From contig NZ_JACCCO010000001.1 in NCBI RefSeq assembly GCF_013409935.1, positions 124,001 to 188,000 on the forward strand: a DNA stretch of 64,000 nucleotides, given 5' to 3'. The position numbers and the translations under genes are program-made. Position 1 is the stretch's first letter. Each line of letters opens with the position of its first letter. Under the pieces are notes generated by a model. That model searched no databases and was not told the origin of the DNA. It saw only the letters and a program-made list of their open reading frames with translations. Shown here piece after piece: positions 51,579 to 61,932 of this stretch. Source of the DNA: Streptosporangium sandarakinum (GTDB lineage: Bacteria > Actinomycetota > Actinomycetes > Streptosporangiales > Streptosporangiaceae).

Positions 51579-52931
51579 GTGAGATTTGGACACATCTGGT
51601 CATTGCGCGTCCGGATGACGCTGCTGGCGAGCGTCATCATGACAGCGCTGTGCGGGGGAATCTGCGCGCTGATCCTGATCGGTGTGCACGACCGCGTCGT
51701 CAACGACCTGTCCGACCGGCTCCTCCTGTACAACATGCGGGTGGTCCGCCTCGTCGAGAAGGGCCAGGTTCCCCCGGTGCTCTCCAGCCGGAAGTCCATT
51801 TTCCTCCAGGTGGTCGACCCCGGCGGCCGGGTCACGGCGGCCAGCCCGCAGCTGGCCGGCAGGCCCAGGCTGACCGACCTCGTACCCCCGGACGACAGCT
51901 CGCGGGTGGAACGGAAGATCTGCGACGCCCCCGGGTTCCCGGACACCTGCCTGCGCGTCGTGGCCGTCCGGATCGCCGCCGCCGGCGGCGAATGGATCGT
52001 CTACGGCGCCGGCCCCACCACCCCGTGGTACGTCAGCCGCTCGCTGCTGCTCAGCCTCCTGGCCGGGTCGGGACTGGTGGTCGGGGCCACGATCGTCGGG
52101 GCCTACCGCACCGTCAGCAAGACCCTCCTCCCGGTGGAGGACATCTGCACCGAGCTGGCCGAGATCACCTCCTCCGACCTGGGACGCCGGGTGCCCGTGC
52201 CCCCGCACCGGGACGAGATCCACAAGCTGGCGGTGACGGTGAACCAGACCCTGGACCGGCTGGAGGCCGCCGTCGAGCGGGAGCGGCGGTTCGCCTCCGA
52301 CGCCTCGCACGACCTGCGCAGCCCCATCACCGCGATGCGCACGCAGGTGGAGGAGGCGCTGCTGCACCCGGAGGAGAGCGACTGGCCCTCCGTGGCCGGG
52401 GCGGTGCTGGCCAGCCTCGGGCGGCTGCAGGCGATCGTCACCGACCTGCTGGTGCTCTCCCGCCTCGAAGCGGGCGCGGGCGGCCCCCACGCGCGCGTCG
52501 ACCTGGGAGAGCTGGTCGGCTCCGAGCTGGCGCGCCATGTCCACCGGACGCCCGTCGAGACGCGCCTGGAGCCGGGTGTGCTGGTCGACGCCGACCGCAT
52601 GCAGCTCGTCCGGCTGCTCACCAACCTCGTGGACAACGCCGACCGGCACGCCGAGTCGGCGATCGTCGTGACGGTGCGGTCCGAGGACGGGCGGAGCGTG
52701 CTGGAGGTGCTCGACGACGGCCCCGGGATCCCGCCGGAGCAGCGGGAGTACGTGTTCCGGCGCTTCGCCCGGCTCGACGCCGCGCGCAGCAAGGACAAGG
52801 GCGGGACCGGGCTCGGCCTGGCGATCTGCCGGGAGATCGCCGAACGGCACGGCGGGACGCTGACGATCCGCGACTCCGGGAAGGGCGCGCGGTTCGTGGC
52901 GAGCTTCCCCGCCTGCCCCGCCGGTCAGTAG
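51579..52931 (+). CDS. Orphan sensor histidine kinase
   Basis: A 450-residue kinase starting at GTG. Two membrane helices (about 12-35 and 150-172) flank an extracellular domain with two cysteines (KICDAPGFPDTCLRVV). A HAMP segment follows (VEDICTELAEITSSDLGRRV), then DASHDLRSPITAMRTQVEEA (phospho-His), NLVDNADRHA (N box), DDGPGIPP (G1) and GGTGLGLAICREIAERHGG (G2). No response regulator is adjacent in the window, so its partner is elsewhere. Its 3' end overlaps the converging secreted-protein gene by 7 bp. Confidence 0.93.
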   Translation: MRFGHIWSLRVRMTLLASVIMTALCGGICALILIGVHDRVVNDLSDRLLLYNMRVVRLVEKGQVPPVLSSRKSIFLQVVDPGGRVTAASPQLAGRPRLTDLVPPDDSSRVERKICDAPGFPDTCLRVVAVRIAAAGGEWIVYGAGPTTPWYVSRSLLLSLLAGSGLVVGATIVGAYRTVSKTLLPVEDICTELAEITSSDLGRRVPVPPHRDEIHKLAVTVNQTLDRLEAAVERERRFASDASHDLRSPITAMRTQVEEALLHPEESDWPSVAGAVLASLGRLQAIVTDLLVLSRLEAGAGGPHARVDLGELVGSELARHVHRTPVETRLEPGVLVDADRMQLVRLLTNLVDNADRHAESAIVVTVRSEDGRSVLEVLDDGPGIPPEQREYVFRRFARLDAARSKDKGGTGLGLAICREIAERHGGTLTIRDSGKGARFVASFPACPAGQ

Positions 52932-53926
52932 ACCGAGACGTGGACGTGGTCGAAGTGGTTGGCGGTGACGCCGCCGCGGTTGGACATCGCGCGCCAGCTC
53001 CCGGTCCGGGTCTGCCAGATGCGCTGCCGGTAGATGATGTACATGATGCCGAGCCGCCGGGCGTTCTTGATCGCCCAGGCGGCGATCTCGTCGCCGCGCC
53101 CGGCCTCGGCCGCCGACGGCATGGCGCCCCCGCCGCTGAGCATGAAGTCGCAGGCGCGGCCGAGGGGGTGCTCGCCGCCGCCCGCGATGCCGCCGTCGAC
53201 CCGGAAGCAGCCGATCCCGAAGCGCGAGCCGAACCGCTGGGCCACGAGCTGCCGGGTCAGCCGCATCCGCGGGGTGATGTTGTCGGGGCCCGACGGGAGC
53301 TGGGGGACCCACGTGCCGTCGGCCCGGCGGACGCCCGGGGTGGGGTAGAGCAGGTCGATCCGGTCCTTGATCTTCTCGATCAGCTTCTCCGCCCGGTCCT
53401 TCTCGTCGTCGAGCTTGGCCATGCTCGCCTTCAGCTCGGCCCCGCGGGTCTTGGCCTCGTCCCGGGCCCGGCGGTGGTCGTCGCGGACCTGGACGAACAC
53501 CCGGAGTTTGGCGTCCTGCTCGGCGACGATCTGCTCGACGAGCGTCAGGCGGTTCAGCATGGCGGCGGGGTCGCCCGAGCCCATCATCGCGGAGACGCCC
53601 TCCGTCCCGCTGCTCCGGTACCGCGCGGCGGCCAGCAGGCGGATCTCCCGCGCGGCCCGGTCGAGGTCGCCCTGTGCCCGGCCCAGGCGGTCCCGGGCCG
53701 CCTTCTCGGTCTTCTGGACCTTCTGCAGCTCGACGCGGGAGTCGTAGTAACGGGCGATCAGGGACTCGGACTGCTTCTGCATGTCCGCCAGCTCCTTGCG
53801 GAGCTGCTTGGCGGTCGGCTTGGGCTCGGCGAGGCCGGCTCCGGCCGGGCCGAGGCACAGCGTCGCGGCGGTGATCGAAGCGACCAGGCCCCGGACCGCG
53901 CCCCGCCGCCGGACATCGCGGGACAC
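52925..53926 (-). CDS. Secreted coiled-coil protein with C-terminal ARB-07466-like domain
   Basis: About 333 residues. The signal peptide [24 protein letters not shown] is followed by a long coiled coil (about 40-185: [32 protein letters not shown]). The C-terminal domain ([53 protein letters not shown]) has the HPxGxAxD and HxDHVHV pattern of M15-like or ARB-07466 domains seen in cell-wall-associated NlpC/RipA-type proteins. Peptidoglycan remodelling is plausible. I prefer GTG 53926 with GAGG nearby; ATG 53965 is possible. Confidence 0.87.
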   Translation of the reverse strand: MSRDVRRRGAVRGLVASITAATLCLGPAGAGLAEPKPTAKQLRKELADMQKQSESLIARYYDSRVELQKVQKTEKAARDRLGRAQGDLDRAAREIRLLAAARYRSSGTEGVSAMMGSGDPAAMLNRLTLVEQIVAEQDAKLRVFVQVRDDHRRARDEAKTRGAELKASMAKLDDEKDRAEKLIEKIKDRIDLLYPTPGVRRADGTWVPQLPSGPDNITPRMRLTRQLVAQRFGSRFGIGCFRVDGGIAGGGEHPLGRACDFMLSGGGAMPSAAEAGRGDEIAAWAIKNARRLGIMYIIYRQRIWQTRTGSWRAMSNRGGVTANHFDHVHVSVY

Positions 53927-54095
53927 AGCCGCCACCTCGCTCCCCTTCCCTGAACCCCCGGGCATCGGCCACGGCCCGGCGGCCGGGCGACACCCCCACG
54001 CCCGGCGGGCGATCGGAAAGGATGCTCCCGCAATTACGGTGCTTGCGGCAAATCTTGCATTACGGTCGTCCGTTGCGGGGGCCGGGAACGCCAGG

Positions 54096-54959
54096 TCACT
54101 CGGGCGCGGGCACCACGACGACCGGGCAGCGGGCGTGGTGCAGCGCCCCGTGGCCGACCGAGCCGAGCACCGCCGACCCCAGCCTTCCCAGCCCGCGCGA
54201 GCCGACCACCAGCAGGTCGGCCGTCTCCGACGCCTCCCGCAACGCGACGACCGGATGCTCGCACACGACCGACCTGATCACCGGGACGTGCGGGTACCGC
54301 TCCAGCCACGGGGCGAGCGCCCGCTCCGCCGTCTTCTCCGCCCCGGCGGAGACCTCCTCCAGCAACGGCGTGTAGACCATCGTGTACGGTCCCATCACCG
54401 GTGCCTCCCAGGCGTGCACCGCGCGCACCCGGGCCCCGCGCCGCGCCGCCTCCTCGAAGGCGTACTCCAGCGCCGCCTGCGAGGGCGGGGACCCGTCGAA
54501 GCCGACCGCGACCTCGCCGCTCCCGCGCTCCGTCTCGCCCTGGACGACCACGACCGGCACGGCCACGCGGCCCGCCAGCCGCTGCGGGACGGACCCCAGC
54601 AGCAGCTCGCGGAAGCCGCCCCGCCCGCGTTGGCCGAGCACGAGCTGCGCCGCGTCCCCGGACGCGCGGCGCAGCACCTCGGCCGCGGGCCCGCCCTCCA
54701 GCCTCTCCTCCACCTCCAGCCCCGGGACGCGGTCACGCGCCAGGTCGACCGCGTCCGCCAGCACCCGGCGGCACTGCTCCGACACCGCCGCGCCGTACTG
54801 GGACTCGGAGAACACCGGGAGGTCGTAATCCATCCCCTCGCAGGCGTGCACGACCCGCAGGACGGCGCCGCGCCGTACCGCGTCGTCGGCGGCCCACCCG
54901 ACCGCCGCCTGGGACGGGGACGAGCCGTCGGTCCCCACCACGACCACGTCCGTCGCCAT
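54096..54959 (-). CDS. Tandem universal stress protein
   Basis: A 287-residue protein made of two UspA domains. The first has [20 protein letters not shown] and the ATP motif [20 protein letters not shown]; the second has [20 protein letters not shown] and [20 protein letters not shown]. Both carry the GxxG(9-10)G(S/T) ATP-binding pattern. Such tandem proteins are typical of actinobacterial dormancy or stress regulons. ATG 54959 follows a strong GAGGAGGGG. It stands alone, divergent from the alcohol dehydrogenase gene, which is often induced alongside. Confidence 0.94.
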   Translation of the reverse strand: MATDVVVVGTDGSSPSQAAVGWAADDAVRRGAVLRVVHACEGMDYDLPVFSESQYGAAVSEQCRRVLADAVDLARDRVPGLEVEERLEGGPAAEVLRRASGDAAQLVLGQRGRGGFRELLLGSVPQRLAGRVAVPVVVVQGETERGSGEVAVGFDGSPPSQAALEYAFEEAARRGARVRAVHAWEAPVMGPYTMVYTPLLEEVSAGAEKTAERALAPWLERYPHVPVIRSVVCEHPVVALREASETADLLVVGSRGLGRLGSAVLGSVGHGALHHARCPVVVVPAPE

Positions 54960-55163
54960 GTCACCCCTCCTCGCGACCGTCCTCACCTCGTCTTGTGCCC
55001 GCCGACCGTCACCCCGGCCCAAAGAGCCGGTCATCGATCATCTCCGGGACGGATTCCCCGGCCCGCCGCGCGGGGAATGACGGGGAGGACGCGGCGCGCG
55101 GGCGCCCGCCGCATGCTCGCCGGTCCCGCGCGGAGGGACGGAAGGACGCGAACGGAGGGCACC

Positions 55164-56192
55164 ATGGCCGGGCACGTGACGGTTCCGGAGGAGATGGACG
55201 CCTGGGTGGTCGCCAGGCCCGGGCCGATCGCCTCGGGCCCCCTGGAGCGGGTCCGCCTGCCGGTCCCCCGGCCGGGGCCGGGCGAGGTGCTGGTCGAGGT
55301 GGAGGCGTGCGCCGTCTGCCGCACCGACCTGCACCTCGCCGAGGGCGACCTGCCCCCGCGGCGCCCGCGGACCGTCCCCGGCCACGAGGTGGTGGGCCGG
55401 GTGGCGGCCCGGGGTCCGGGCACCGTACGGCTCGCCGCCGGGGAGCGGGTGGGCGTGGCCTGGCTCCGCTCGACCTGCGGGCGCTGCCGCCACTGCCTGC
55501 GCGGCGCGGAGAACCTGTGCCCGTACTCCGCCTACACCGGCTGGGACGCCGACGGCGGCTACGCCCGCTACCTGACCGTCCCGGAGGACTACGCCTACCG
55601 GCTGCCCGAGGACGGCGCGGCCGAGAAGCTGGCGCCGCTGCTGTGCGCCGGGATCATCGGCTACCGCGCCCTGGCCCGCAGCGAGCTGCCGCGCGGCGGG
55701 CGCCTGGGCGTCTACGGCTTCGGCGCCTCGGCCCACCTGACCGCGCAGATCGCCATCGCCCAGGGGGCCACCGTGCACGTCCTGACCCGCTCGGCCAGGG
55801 CCCGGGAGCTGGCCCTGGAGCTGGGGGCGGCCTCCGCGGGCGGCGCGGCGGACGCCCCGCCCGAACCGCTGGACGCCGCGATCCTGTTCGCCCCGGCGGG
55901 CGAGCTGGTGCCCGTCGCCCTGGAGGCCCTGGACCGGGGCGGCACCCTGGCCGTGGCGGGCATCCACCTCAGCGACGTGCCGGTGCTCGACTACCGGCGG
56001 CACCTGTTCCAGGAGCGGACGCTGCGCAGCGTCACCGCCAACACCCGGGCCGACGGCCGGGCGTTCCTGGAGATCGCCGTGGCCCATCCGCCGAAGGTGA
56101 CGACCGTGCCCTACCCGTTCGGCGCGGCCGGCCGGGCGCTGGCCGACCTGGCCGCCGACCGCGTCGAGGGCGCCGCCGTACTGCTGATGTGA
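55164..56192 (+). CDS. Zinc-dependent alcohol dehydrogenase
   Basis: A 342-residue MDR-family dehydrogenase. Catalytic zinc ligands lie in [15 protein letters not shown] (Cys) and GHEVVGRV (His), and the structural zinc site is [15 protein letters not shown]. The nucleotide-binding domain has [14 protein letters not shown] in place of the common GLGGLG. It matches the AdhA-like zinc-binding group with long [20 protein letters not shown]. It probably oxidises or reduces simple alcohols or aldehydes with NAD. ATG 55164 has GGAGGG upstream. Its location opposite a universal stress protein hints at a redox-stress regulon. Confidence 0.93.
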   Translation: MAGHVTVPEEMDAWVVARPGPIASGPLERVRLPVPRPGPGEVLVEVEACAVCRTDLHLAEGDLPPRRPRTVPGHEVVGRVAARGPGTVRLAAGERVGVAWLRSTCGRCRHCLRGAENLCPYSAYTGWDADGGYARYLTVPEDYAYRLPEDGAAEKLAPLLCAGIIGYRALARSELPRGGRLGVYGFGASAHLTAQIAIAQGATVHVLTRSARARELALELGAASAGGAADAPPEPLDAAILFAPAGELVPVALEALDRGGTLAVAGIHLSDVPVLDYRRHLFQERTLRSVTANTRADGRAFLEIAVAHPPKVTTVPYPFGAAGRALADLAADRVEGAAVLLM

Positions 56193-56292
56193 CCGGCACG
56201 CGCCCGGCATCCGGCGGGCACCGCCCGCCGTGCCCCGTCCGGGAGTACGGCGGGAGCATGACGGGAGTACGGCGGGCCGCGCGGCGGGTCCC

Positions 56293-57450
56293 TCAGCCGG
56301 CCTGCGGGGCGGCCGACAGCTCGGTGAACAGGTCCTCCCACATCGGCATGATCACCTCGGGGACGTAGTCGCGGGCCGTGCGGGCGGCCTCGGCGCCCAG
56401 CCGCAGGCGCAGCTCCCGGTCCCCGATGACGCGGATCAGCGTCCCGGCCAGCGCGTCGACGTCCTTGGGCGGGACCAGCAGCCCGTCCACCCCGTCGGTC
56501 AGCACGTCGCGCGGACCGGTCGGGCAGTCGAACGCGACGACCGGCAGCGCGTGGGACATCGCCTCGATCATCACCATCGGCAGGCCCTCGAACCGGGAGC
56601 TGAGCGCGTACACCGAGGCTTGAGCCAGTTTCTCGTCCAGCCTGGGGGTGCGGCCCATCAGCTCGACGTTGCCGTCGAGGCCGAGCTCGCCGATGAGCGC
56701 GCTCAGCTCGGTCTTCTTCGGGCCGGTGCCGTAGATGTGCAGCCGCCAGCCGGGGAAGCGCCGCACGACCTGGGCGAACGCCGGGATGAGCAGGTCGAGG
56801 CCCTTCTGCTTGACGAGCCGGCCGGCCGCGACCACGATCGGGTTCTCCTGGGCGGAGGGCGTCCGGCGCAGGGTGTGGATCGCGTTGGGGATGCGGACGA
56901 CCGGCGTGCCGGGCAGCAGGCGCCGGTAGGTGTCGCGGTCGGTGCCGGTGAGCACCGCGACCGCGTCCAGCCCGCCGTAGTGGCGGGCGATCTGCCGGCG
57001 CACGCTCTCGCGGTAGGTGGCGAAGTTCATGTGCTCCTGGGCGACGCGGACCACGCCGCTCGGGCCGCGCCGGGCGGAGATGAGGTTCAGCGCCGGGCGG
57101 GTGGTGACCAGGACGCCGCCGTCGAGGGCGGAGACGTAGTCGATGACGGCCTTCTCCACGCGCTCGGTGAAGTAGCCCGCGGCGAACTCCCCGCGCGGGA
57201 CGACCTTGCCGCGCACCCTCCGCCAGATCCGGCGGCCCACCGAGTCGGCGTGCACGCCGCCGCGCTGGTCGACCAGCGTGGTGACCTCCACGCGCCGGTC
57301 GATGGGGAACTGGTGCGTGGCGCGGCGCCGTACCACGCTGACGATCTCGACGTCGTGGCCGGCCGCGGCCATGGCGTTGGCCTGGTTGACCACCGTCCGG
57401 ATCGTGCCGCCCATGCCGTAGGCGTGCAGGAGCATGTAGCGGATCCTCAC
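56293..57450 (-). CDS. GT4-family glycosyltransferase
   Basis: A 385-residue glycosyltransferase. The N-terminal Rossmann fold starts MRIRYMLLHAYGMGGTIRTV, and the C-terminal nucleotide-sugar fold includes VVAAGRLVKQKGLDLLIPAF, LHIYGTGPKKTELSALIGEL, YALSSRFEGLPMVMIEAMSH and ALPVVAFDCPTGPRDVL. SRFEGLPMVMIEAM is the E(x7)E sugar-phosphate site of GT4. GTG 57450 overlaps the stop of the sulfotransferase gene (GTGA), so the two are coupled. A sulfated glycan or glycolipid may be the product; this is inference from the pair. Confidence 0.92.
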   Translation of the reverse strand: MRIRYMLLHAYGMGGTIRTVVNQANAMAAAGHDVEIVSVVRRRATHQFPIDRRVEVTTLVDQRGGVHADSVGRRIWRRVRGKVVPRGEFAAGYFTERVEKAVIDYVSALDGGVLVTTRPALNLISARRGPSGVVRVAQEHMNFATYRESVRRQIARHYGGLDAVAVLTGTDRDTYRRLLPGTPVVRIPNAIHTLRRTPSAQENPIVVAAGRLVKQKGLDLLIPAFAQVVRRFPGWRLHIYGTGPKKTELSALIGELGLDGNVELMGRTPRLDEKLAQASVYALSSRFEGLPMVMIEAMSHALPVVAFDCPTGPRDVLTDGVDGLLVPPKDVDALAGTLIRVIGDRELRLRLGAEAARTARDYVPEVIMPMWEDLFTELSAAPQAG

Positions 57451-58361
57451 CGGCTCTCGTCCCCGCCGAGGTAACCCCAGGTGCGGCACATCGGGCGGAG
57501 TTCCTCGGGGATCTCCTCCGCCCGGGGCAGGGCGCGTCCCTCCTGGACCTTCCCGGACCGGATCTTGTCCTTCCAGTCGCCGAGCCCCTTCTGGACGACC
57601 GCCTGCTCGCCGTAGGCGAGCATTCCCGGCTCCCACGGGAGGCCCAGGAAGTCGCAGATCCGGCGGGTCTCGGCCTCGGGGCCGGCGGTCAGGTCCTCGT
57701 AGCGGACGGTCAGGCCGGTCAGGTCTCCTCTGGCACGTTCCACGGCCTTCATGTAGCGCAGCGCGTCGAGCGCGGCATCGTGCGGGGTGCGCCGGTCGGG
57801 GCTCGCCTCGTGCCAGGAGGTCGCGATGGAGGCGGGGTGGCGCAGCAGGAAGACGAACCGGGCGTCGGGCCAGCAGGTGGCGATGCGCCGGTGGGCGAAG
57901 GCGTTGGCCGGGGTCTTGTCCACGATGTGGGCCTTGCCGCTGCGGACCAGCTCGCGGTGGAGGACCCGGTCCCACAGCAGGTGCTCCAGGTCGGCCTGGT
58001 TGTGGCCGAGGGCCTCCATCGCGCGTGTGGCGAGCGGGGTGGTGAGCCCGACGGACAGCCGCCGCACGTGCAGCTCGTGCGGGGCGTGCAGCATCGGGTG
58101 GGCGTTGAGCATCGCGCGCAGCAGGGTGGAGCCCGACCGGACCGGCGAGAGGATGAAGATCGGGGCGGTGAGCAGCCGGTCGGTCTCCGGGTCGGCGGGG
58201 GGCCGGACGAGGTCGGCCGCCGCCACGGCGGGCGCCCGTCCCGTGCCCTTCGCCACCGGCCCGGCCCCGGATTTCGCTCCGGGTCCCGTCTTCGCGACGC
58301 GAGTGATCTGGAACCCGGTCAGCTCCCTCACCGCGGCGTTGGCCTTGCGTTTCCAGTTCAT
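57447..58361 (-). CDS. Sulfotransferase family protein
   Basis: A 304-residue protein. The PAPS 5'-phosphosulfate loop is PIFILSPVRSGSTLLRAMLN; the 3'-phosphate site lies in FVFLLRHPASIATSWHEASP; and VRYEDLTAGPEAETRRICDF is the later conserved block. KAHIVDKTPANAFAHRRIAT is typical of the sulfotransferase_3/Stf-like group. It should transfer sulfate from PAPS to an unknown acceptor. It is followed by a coupled glycosyltransferase. No signal peptide or membrane helix is seen. Confidence 0.92.
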   Translation of the reverse strand: MNWKRKANAAVRELTGFQITRVAKTGPGAKSGAGPVAKGTGRAPAVAAADLVRPPADPETDRLLTAPIFILSPVRSGSTLLRAMLNAHPMLHAPHELHVRRLSVGLTTPLATRAMEALGHNQADLEHLLWDRVLHRELVRSGKAHIVDKTPANAFAHRRIATCWPDARFVFLLRHPASIATSWHEASPDRRTPHDAALDALRYMKAVERARGDLTGLTVRYEDLTAGPEAETRRICDFLGLPWEPGMLAYGEQAVVQKGLGDWKDKIRSGKVQEGRALPRAEEIPEELRPMCRTWGYLGGDESR

Positions 58362-58590
58362 GTCATGGAAACTACCGAGCTTTCCTGGCAGTGACCTGGG
58401 ATTTCCTGACGGTTACCTGGGAGTCCCCTGAGAGTGTCCGGGCCTTCCGCCGGGCGGAGGCGGCCCCTTCCGCCGGGTGGGGACGGCCCCATCCGCCGGC
58501 CCGAGGACGGGCCAGAGCGAGCCGGGGACGGGCGGGCGGAGGCCGGTCGGCGGGCGGCGGGCGGCGGCCGGACGGGGGCGGGCATGCGGC

Positions 58591-58636
58591 GGCGGCCCCG
58601 CTCCCCGCCCGGATGGGCGTGGGGAGCGGGGCCGCC
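58591..58636. terminator. Perfect 16-bp hairpin after the GlsB-type gene
   Basis: GGCGGCCCCGCTCCCC (58591-58606) and its exact reverse complement (58621-58636) enclose a 14-nt loop, 43 bp after the stop of the minus-strand gene at 58679. The surrounding gap 58362-58678 holds no gene; its left half is a low-complexity G/C region. Confidence 0.7.
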
Positions 58637-58678
58637 GGCGGTTCTCACCGTCCCGCACCGTTGCGGGGGTGGAGGCGT

Positions 58679-58951
58679 TTACCGGACGCCGCGCCTGCGG
58701 TACAGGCTGACGGTCAGGATGACGCCGATCGCCGCGACGGCCACCTGGAGGAGCAGCTCGATCCAGTCGACGCCCGAGGTGTGGGCGACGCCGAGGGCTC
58801 CGGCGATGGCGGTACCGATGAAGGCGGCGACGATGCCGATCACGATGGTCAGCCAGATCGGGATGTGCTGCTTGCCCGGAACGGCGAGACGGCCGAGAGC
58901 ACCGACGATGGCCCCGATGACGATGGCGGTGATGATTCCAGTAACAGTCAT
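58679..58951 (-). CDS. GlsB/YeaQ/YmgE-family stress membrane protein
   Basis: A 90-residue protein of three short hydrophobic helices: MTVTGIITAIVIGAIVGALG, then PIWLTIVIGIVAAFIGTAIA and WIELLLQVAVAAIGVILTV. Conserved glycines and the R(L)AVPGKQHIP loop are typical of the transglycosylase-associated/GlsB family. Its role is a general envelope stress response; the mechanism is unknown. ATG 58951 follows AAAGGAAG; the upstream in-frame start at 59011 is rejected. A strong terminator follows. Confidence 0.93.
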   Translation of the reverse strand: MTVTGIITAIVIGAIVGALGRLAVPGKQHIPIWLTIVIGIVAAFIGTAIAGALGVAHTSGVDWIELLLQVAVAAIGVILTVSLYRRRGVR

Positions 58952-59416
58952 GTTCGCACTTCCTTTTGCTCGGCTGCCGATCGTCTGCCCCGGCGCGGGA
59001 GGACAACACATAACAGAACAATTACGGTGCGATGGGACGGGGGAACGTCCAGCTCAGGACCCATTTCGGCGATCACGGAAAAGGCCGTGGAGGCCCGGGA
59101 CGGCCTTCGTCAGAGGGCCCCGGGCGAGTGACGGAAGGGCCGGGAGAAGCCAGGGGGAAGGCCGTGAAAGGCCGCGGGAAGGCCGCGGTAAGGCGCGGGG
59201 AGAACGCCCGGAGAGCGCGAGGAGAACGCGGGCCGAACCGGGGTGACGCCCGGCGGACGGCCTCACCGAGGCCCTCCCCATGGATAAGCGTGAACCTTTA
59301 TTGACGGATAAAGCCGTGTGACAAGTGGTTCAGGCGGATATTCCGTTACTTATCGGGCAAGACTGCTCGGTTTCGGAGCGGGAGGGCGGGCCGTACGGCT
59401 TCGAGAAGGGGCGTGC
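58952..59416. other. Promoter region before the glycerol operon
   Basis: 465 bp. 59060-59280 is purine-rich on the plus strand with repeated GGGGAA/AGGCC words and no supported gene. From 59280 to 59350 the base composition becomes more A/T-rich, with TTGACG at 59301 that could be a -35 box. GAGAAGGGG at 59403-59411 is the ribosome-binding site of glpF. No regulator gene such as glpR/gylR is adjacent. Confidence 0.4.
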
Positions 59417-60259
59417 ATGGCGGACCCGAGGAGGCTCCCCGGTCTCACCGCCGAGCTGGCCGCGGAGTTCGCCGGCACGGCGATCCTGATCCTGTTCGGG
59501 GTGGGCGTCGTGGCGCAGGTCGTCGCCGCCGACATCGGAAACCACGACAGCATCTCCTGGGCGTGGGGCCTGGGCGTCACCTTCGGCGTCTACACCGCCG
59601 GCCGGATCAGCGGCGCGCACCTCAACCCGGCCGTCACCGTCGCGCTCGCCGCGTTCAAGGGCTTCTCCTGGCGCAAGGTGCTGCCGTACTGCGTGGCGCA
59701 GATCGCCGGGGCGTTCGTCGCCGCGCTGGTCGTGCGGTGGAACTACACCGAGTTGCTGCACGCCGCCGACCCGGGACTGACCATCAAGACGCAGGGCGTC
59801 TTCTCCACCCTGCCCGGCAACGGCTCGCTGCCCGTCGGCCTCTGGGGCGCCTTCCGCGACCAGGTGATCGGCACCGCGATCCTGCTGTTCCTCATCTTCG
59901 CCGTCATCGACGAGCTGAACACCCCGCCCGGCGCGAACCTGGCCCCCCTCGTCATCGGGCTGATCGTGGTGGCGATCGGCATGGCCTGGGGCGCCGACGC
60001 CGGCTACGCCATCAACCCCGCCCGCGACTTCGGACCGCGCCTGGCCTCCTTCCTCACCGGCTACGGGACCGCCTGGCAGGACCAGTACGGCCGGCTCTAC
60101 TTCTGGGTGCCGATCGTGGGCCCGCTGATCGGCGGCGTCCTGGGCGGCGCCCTGTACGAGGTCCTCGTCGGCCGGTTCCTGCGGGCCGGGGAGAAACCGG
60201 AACCCGGCAGGCTGCCTCCCGAACCACCCTCCCCCGGAGAGAGGTCACCGGCACCGTGA
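59417..60259 (+). CDS. glpF: Glycerol facilitator (aquaporin family)
   Basis: A 280-residue channel with six membrane helices and two half-helices: [13 protein letters not shown] and [14 protein letters not shown]. The second NPA box is followed by RD, the aspartate being characteristic of aquaglyceroporins rather than water channels. [20 protein letters not shown] fits GlpF. The C-terminal tail is Pro-rich. It lets glycerol enter for phosphorylation by the next gene product; the two genes are 13 bp apart, so co-transcription is clear. Confidence 0.95.
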   Translation: MADPRRLPGLTAELAAEFAGTAILILFGVGVVAQVVAADIGNHDSISWAWGLGVTFGVYTAGRISGAHLNPAVTVALAAFKGFSWRKVLPYCVAQIAGAFVAALVVRWNYTELLHAADPGLTIKTQGVFSTLPGNGSLPVGLWGAFRDQVIGTAILLFLIFAVIDELNTPPGANLAPLVIGLIVVAIGMAWGADAGYAINPARDFGPRLASFLTGYGTAWQDQYGRLYFWVPIVGPLIGGVLGGALYEVLVGRFLRAGEKPEPGRLPPEPPSPGERSPAP

Positions 60260-60272
60260 AGGAGGGACACCC

Positions 60273-61790
60273 ATGGCGGACTTCGTCGGAGCAGTCGACC
60301 AGGGGACCACGAGCACCCGATTCATGATCTTCGACCACGGCGGCAACGAGATCGCCCGCCACCAGCTCGAACACGAGCAGATCCTGCCCCGCGCGGGCTG
60401 GGTCGAGCACAATCCGGTGGAGATCTGGGAACGCACCCGCTCGGTGATCGAGACCACGCTGTCCAGATCCCTCGTGACCGCCTCCGACCTCGTCGCCCTG
60501 GGGATCACCAACCAGCGCGAGACCACGGTGGTGTGGAACCGGCGCACCGGCCGGCCGTACCACAACGCGATCGTCTGGCAGGACACCCGCACCGACCGCA
60601 TCGCCTCGGCCCTGGACCGCGACGGCCGCGGCGACGTCATCCGCCGCAAGGCCGGCCTGCCCCCGGCCACCTACTTCTCCGGCGGGAAGATCCAGTGGAT
60701 CCTGGAGAACGTCGACGGGGTCCGCCGGGCAGCCGAGGACGGCGAGGCGATCTTCGGCAACACCGACACCTGGCTGCTGTGGAACCTCACCGGCGGAAGG
60801 GACGGCGGCGTCCACGTCACCGACCCCACCAACGCCAGCCGCACCATGCTCATGGACCTCGAAACGCTGGAGTGGGACGACGAACTGCTGTCGTTCTTCG
60901 GCATCCCCCGCGCCATGCTGCCCGCCATCCGGCCCTCCTCCGACCCCACCCTGTACGGCGTCACCCGGCCGACCGGTCCCCTCGGCCGCGAGGTGCCCCT
61001 GTCCGGTGACCTCGGCGACCAGCAGGCCGCGACCGTCGGCCAGGTCTGCTTCTCCCCGGGGGAGGCCAAGAACACCTACGGCACCGGCAACTTCCTGCTG
61101 CTCAACACCGGCCACGAACCGGTCCGCTCCAAGAACGGCCTGCTGACCACCGTCTGCTACCGCTTCGGGGCGGACCGGCCGGTGTACGCGCTGGAGGGGT
61201 CGATCGCGGTGACCGGCTCGGCGGTGCAGTGGCTGCGCGACCAGCTCGGCATCATCTCCGGGGCCGCCGAGAGCGAGGCGCTGGCCCGCCAGGTGCCGGA
61301 CAACGGCGGCATCTACTTCGTGCCGGCGTTCTCCGGCCTGTTCGCCCCCTACTGGCGCTCCGACGCCCGCGGCGCGATCGTCGGGCTGTCGCGGTACAAC
61401 ACCAACGCCCACCTGGCCCGGGCCACACTGGAGGCGATCTGCTACCAGAGCCGCGACGTGGTCGAGGCGATGCGGCAGGACTCCGGCGTCACCCTGGACG
61501 TGCTGCGGGTCGACGGCGGCGTCACCGCCAACGACCTGTGCATGCAGATCCAGGCCGACGTGCTCGGCGTGCCCGTCTCCAAGCCGGTCGTCGCCGAGAC
61601 CACCGCCCTGGGCGCCGCCTACGCCGCCGGCCTGGCGATGGGCTTCTGGAAGTCCACCGACGGGCTGCGGCAGAACTGGAACGAGGAGCGGCGCTGGGAG
61701 CCGAGATGGAGCGACGAGCAGCGCGAGCACGGATACACGTGCTGGAAGAAGGCCGTGGAGCGCACGTTCGGCTGGGTGGACGTCGACTGA
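60273..61790 (+). CDS. glpK: Glycerol kinase
   Basis: A 505-residue FGGY kinase: [20 protein letters not shown] (ATP/phosphate binding), [13 protein letters not shown] (glycerol contacts), [30 protein letters not shown] and [20 protein letters not shown] with [20 protein letters not shown] near the end. It makes glycerol-3-phosphate from glycerol and ATP. GAAGGAGGG lies just upstream of the ATG. It is the central gene of the glpF-glpK-glpD set. Confidence 0.97.
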   Translation: MADFVGAVDQGTTSTRFMIFDHGGNEIARHQLEHEQILPRAGWVEHNPVEIWERTRSVIETTLSRSLVTASDLVALGITNQRETTVVWNRRTGRPYHNAIVWQDTRTDRIASALDRDGRGDVIRRKAGLPPATYFSGGKIQWILENVDGVRRAAEDGEAIFGNTDTWLLWNLTGGRDGGVHVTDPTNASRTMLMDLETLEWDDELLSFFGIPRAMLPAIRPSSDPTLYGVTRPTGPLGREVPLSGDLGDQQAATVGQVCFSPGEAKNTYGTGNFLLLNTGHEPVRSKNGLLTTVCYRFGADRPVYALEGSIAVTGSAVQWLRDQLGIISGAAESEALARQVPDNGGIYFVPAFSGLFAPYWRSDARGAIVGLSRYNTNAHLARATLEAICYQSRDVVEAMRQDSGVTLDVLRVDGGVTANDLCMQIQADVLGVPVSKPVVAETTALGAAYAAGLAMGFWKSTDGLRQNWNEERRWEPRWSDEQREHGYTCWKKAVERTFGWVDVD

Positions 61791-61858
61791 CCGCGCGCCC
61801 CGCCGTACCCCGGCCGGGCACGCCGCCGGACGCGCCGCCCGCCACGGCCGGACCACCC

Positions 61859-61913
61859 GGTCCGGGAGGTCCGGGAGGTCCGGGAACAACGCCCGCCCCG
61901 CGCAGGCGGGGCG
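61859..61913 (+). repeat. Three tandem 9-bp repeats and a hairpin between glpK and glpD
   Basis: GGTCCGGGA occurs three times in direct succession (61859-61885). A stem GCCCCGC/GCGGGGC with a 4-nt loop (61896-61913) follows, ending about 8 bp before the ribosome-binding site of glpD. In the 142-bp gap these could tune expression of glpD relative to glpK. Confidence 0.4.
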
Positions 61914-61932
61914 ACGACACGGGAGGTGCCCG

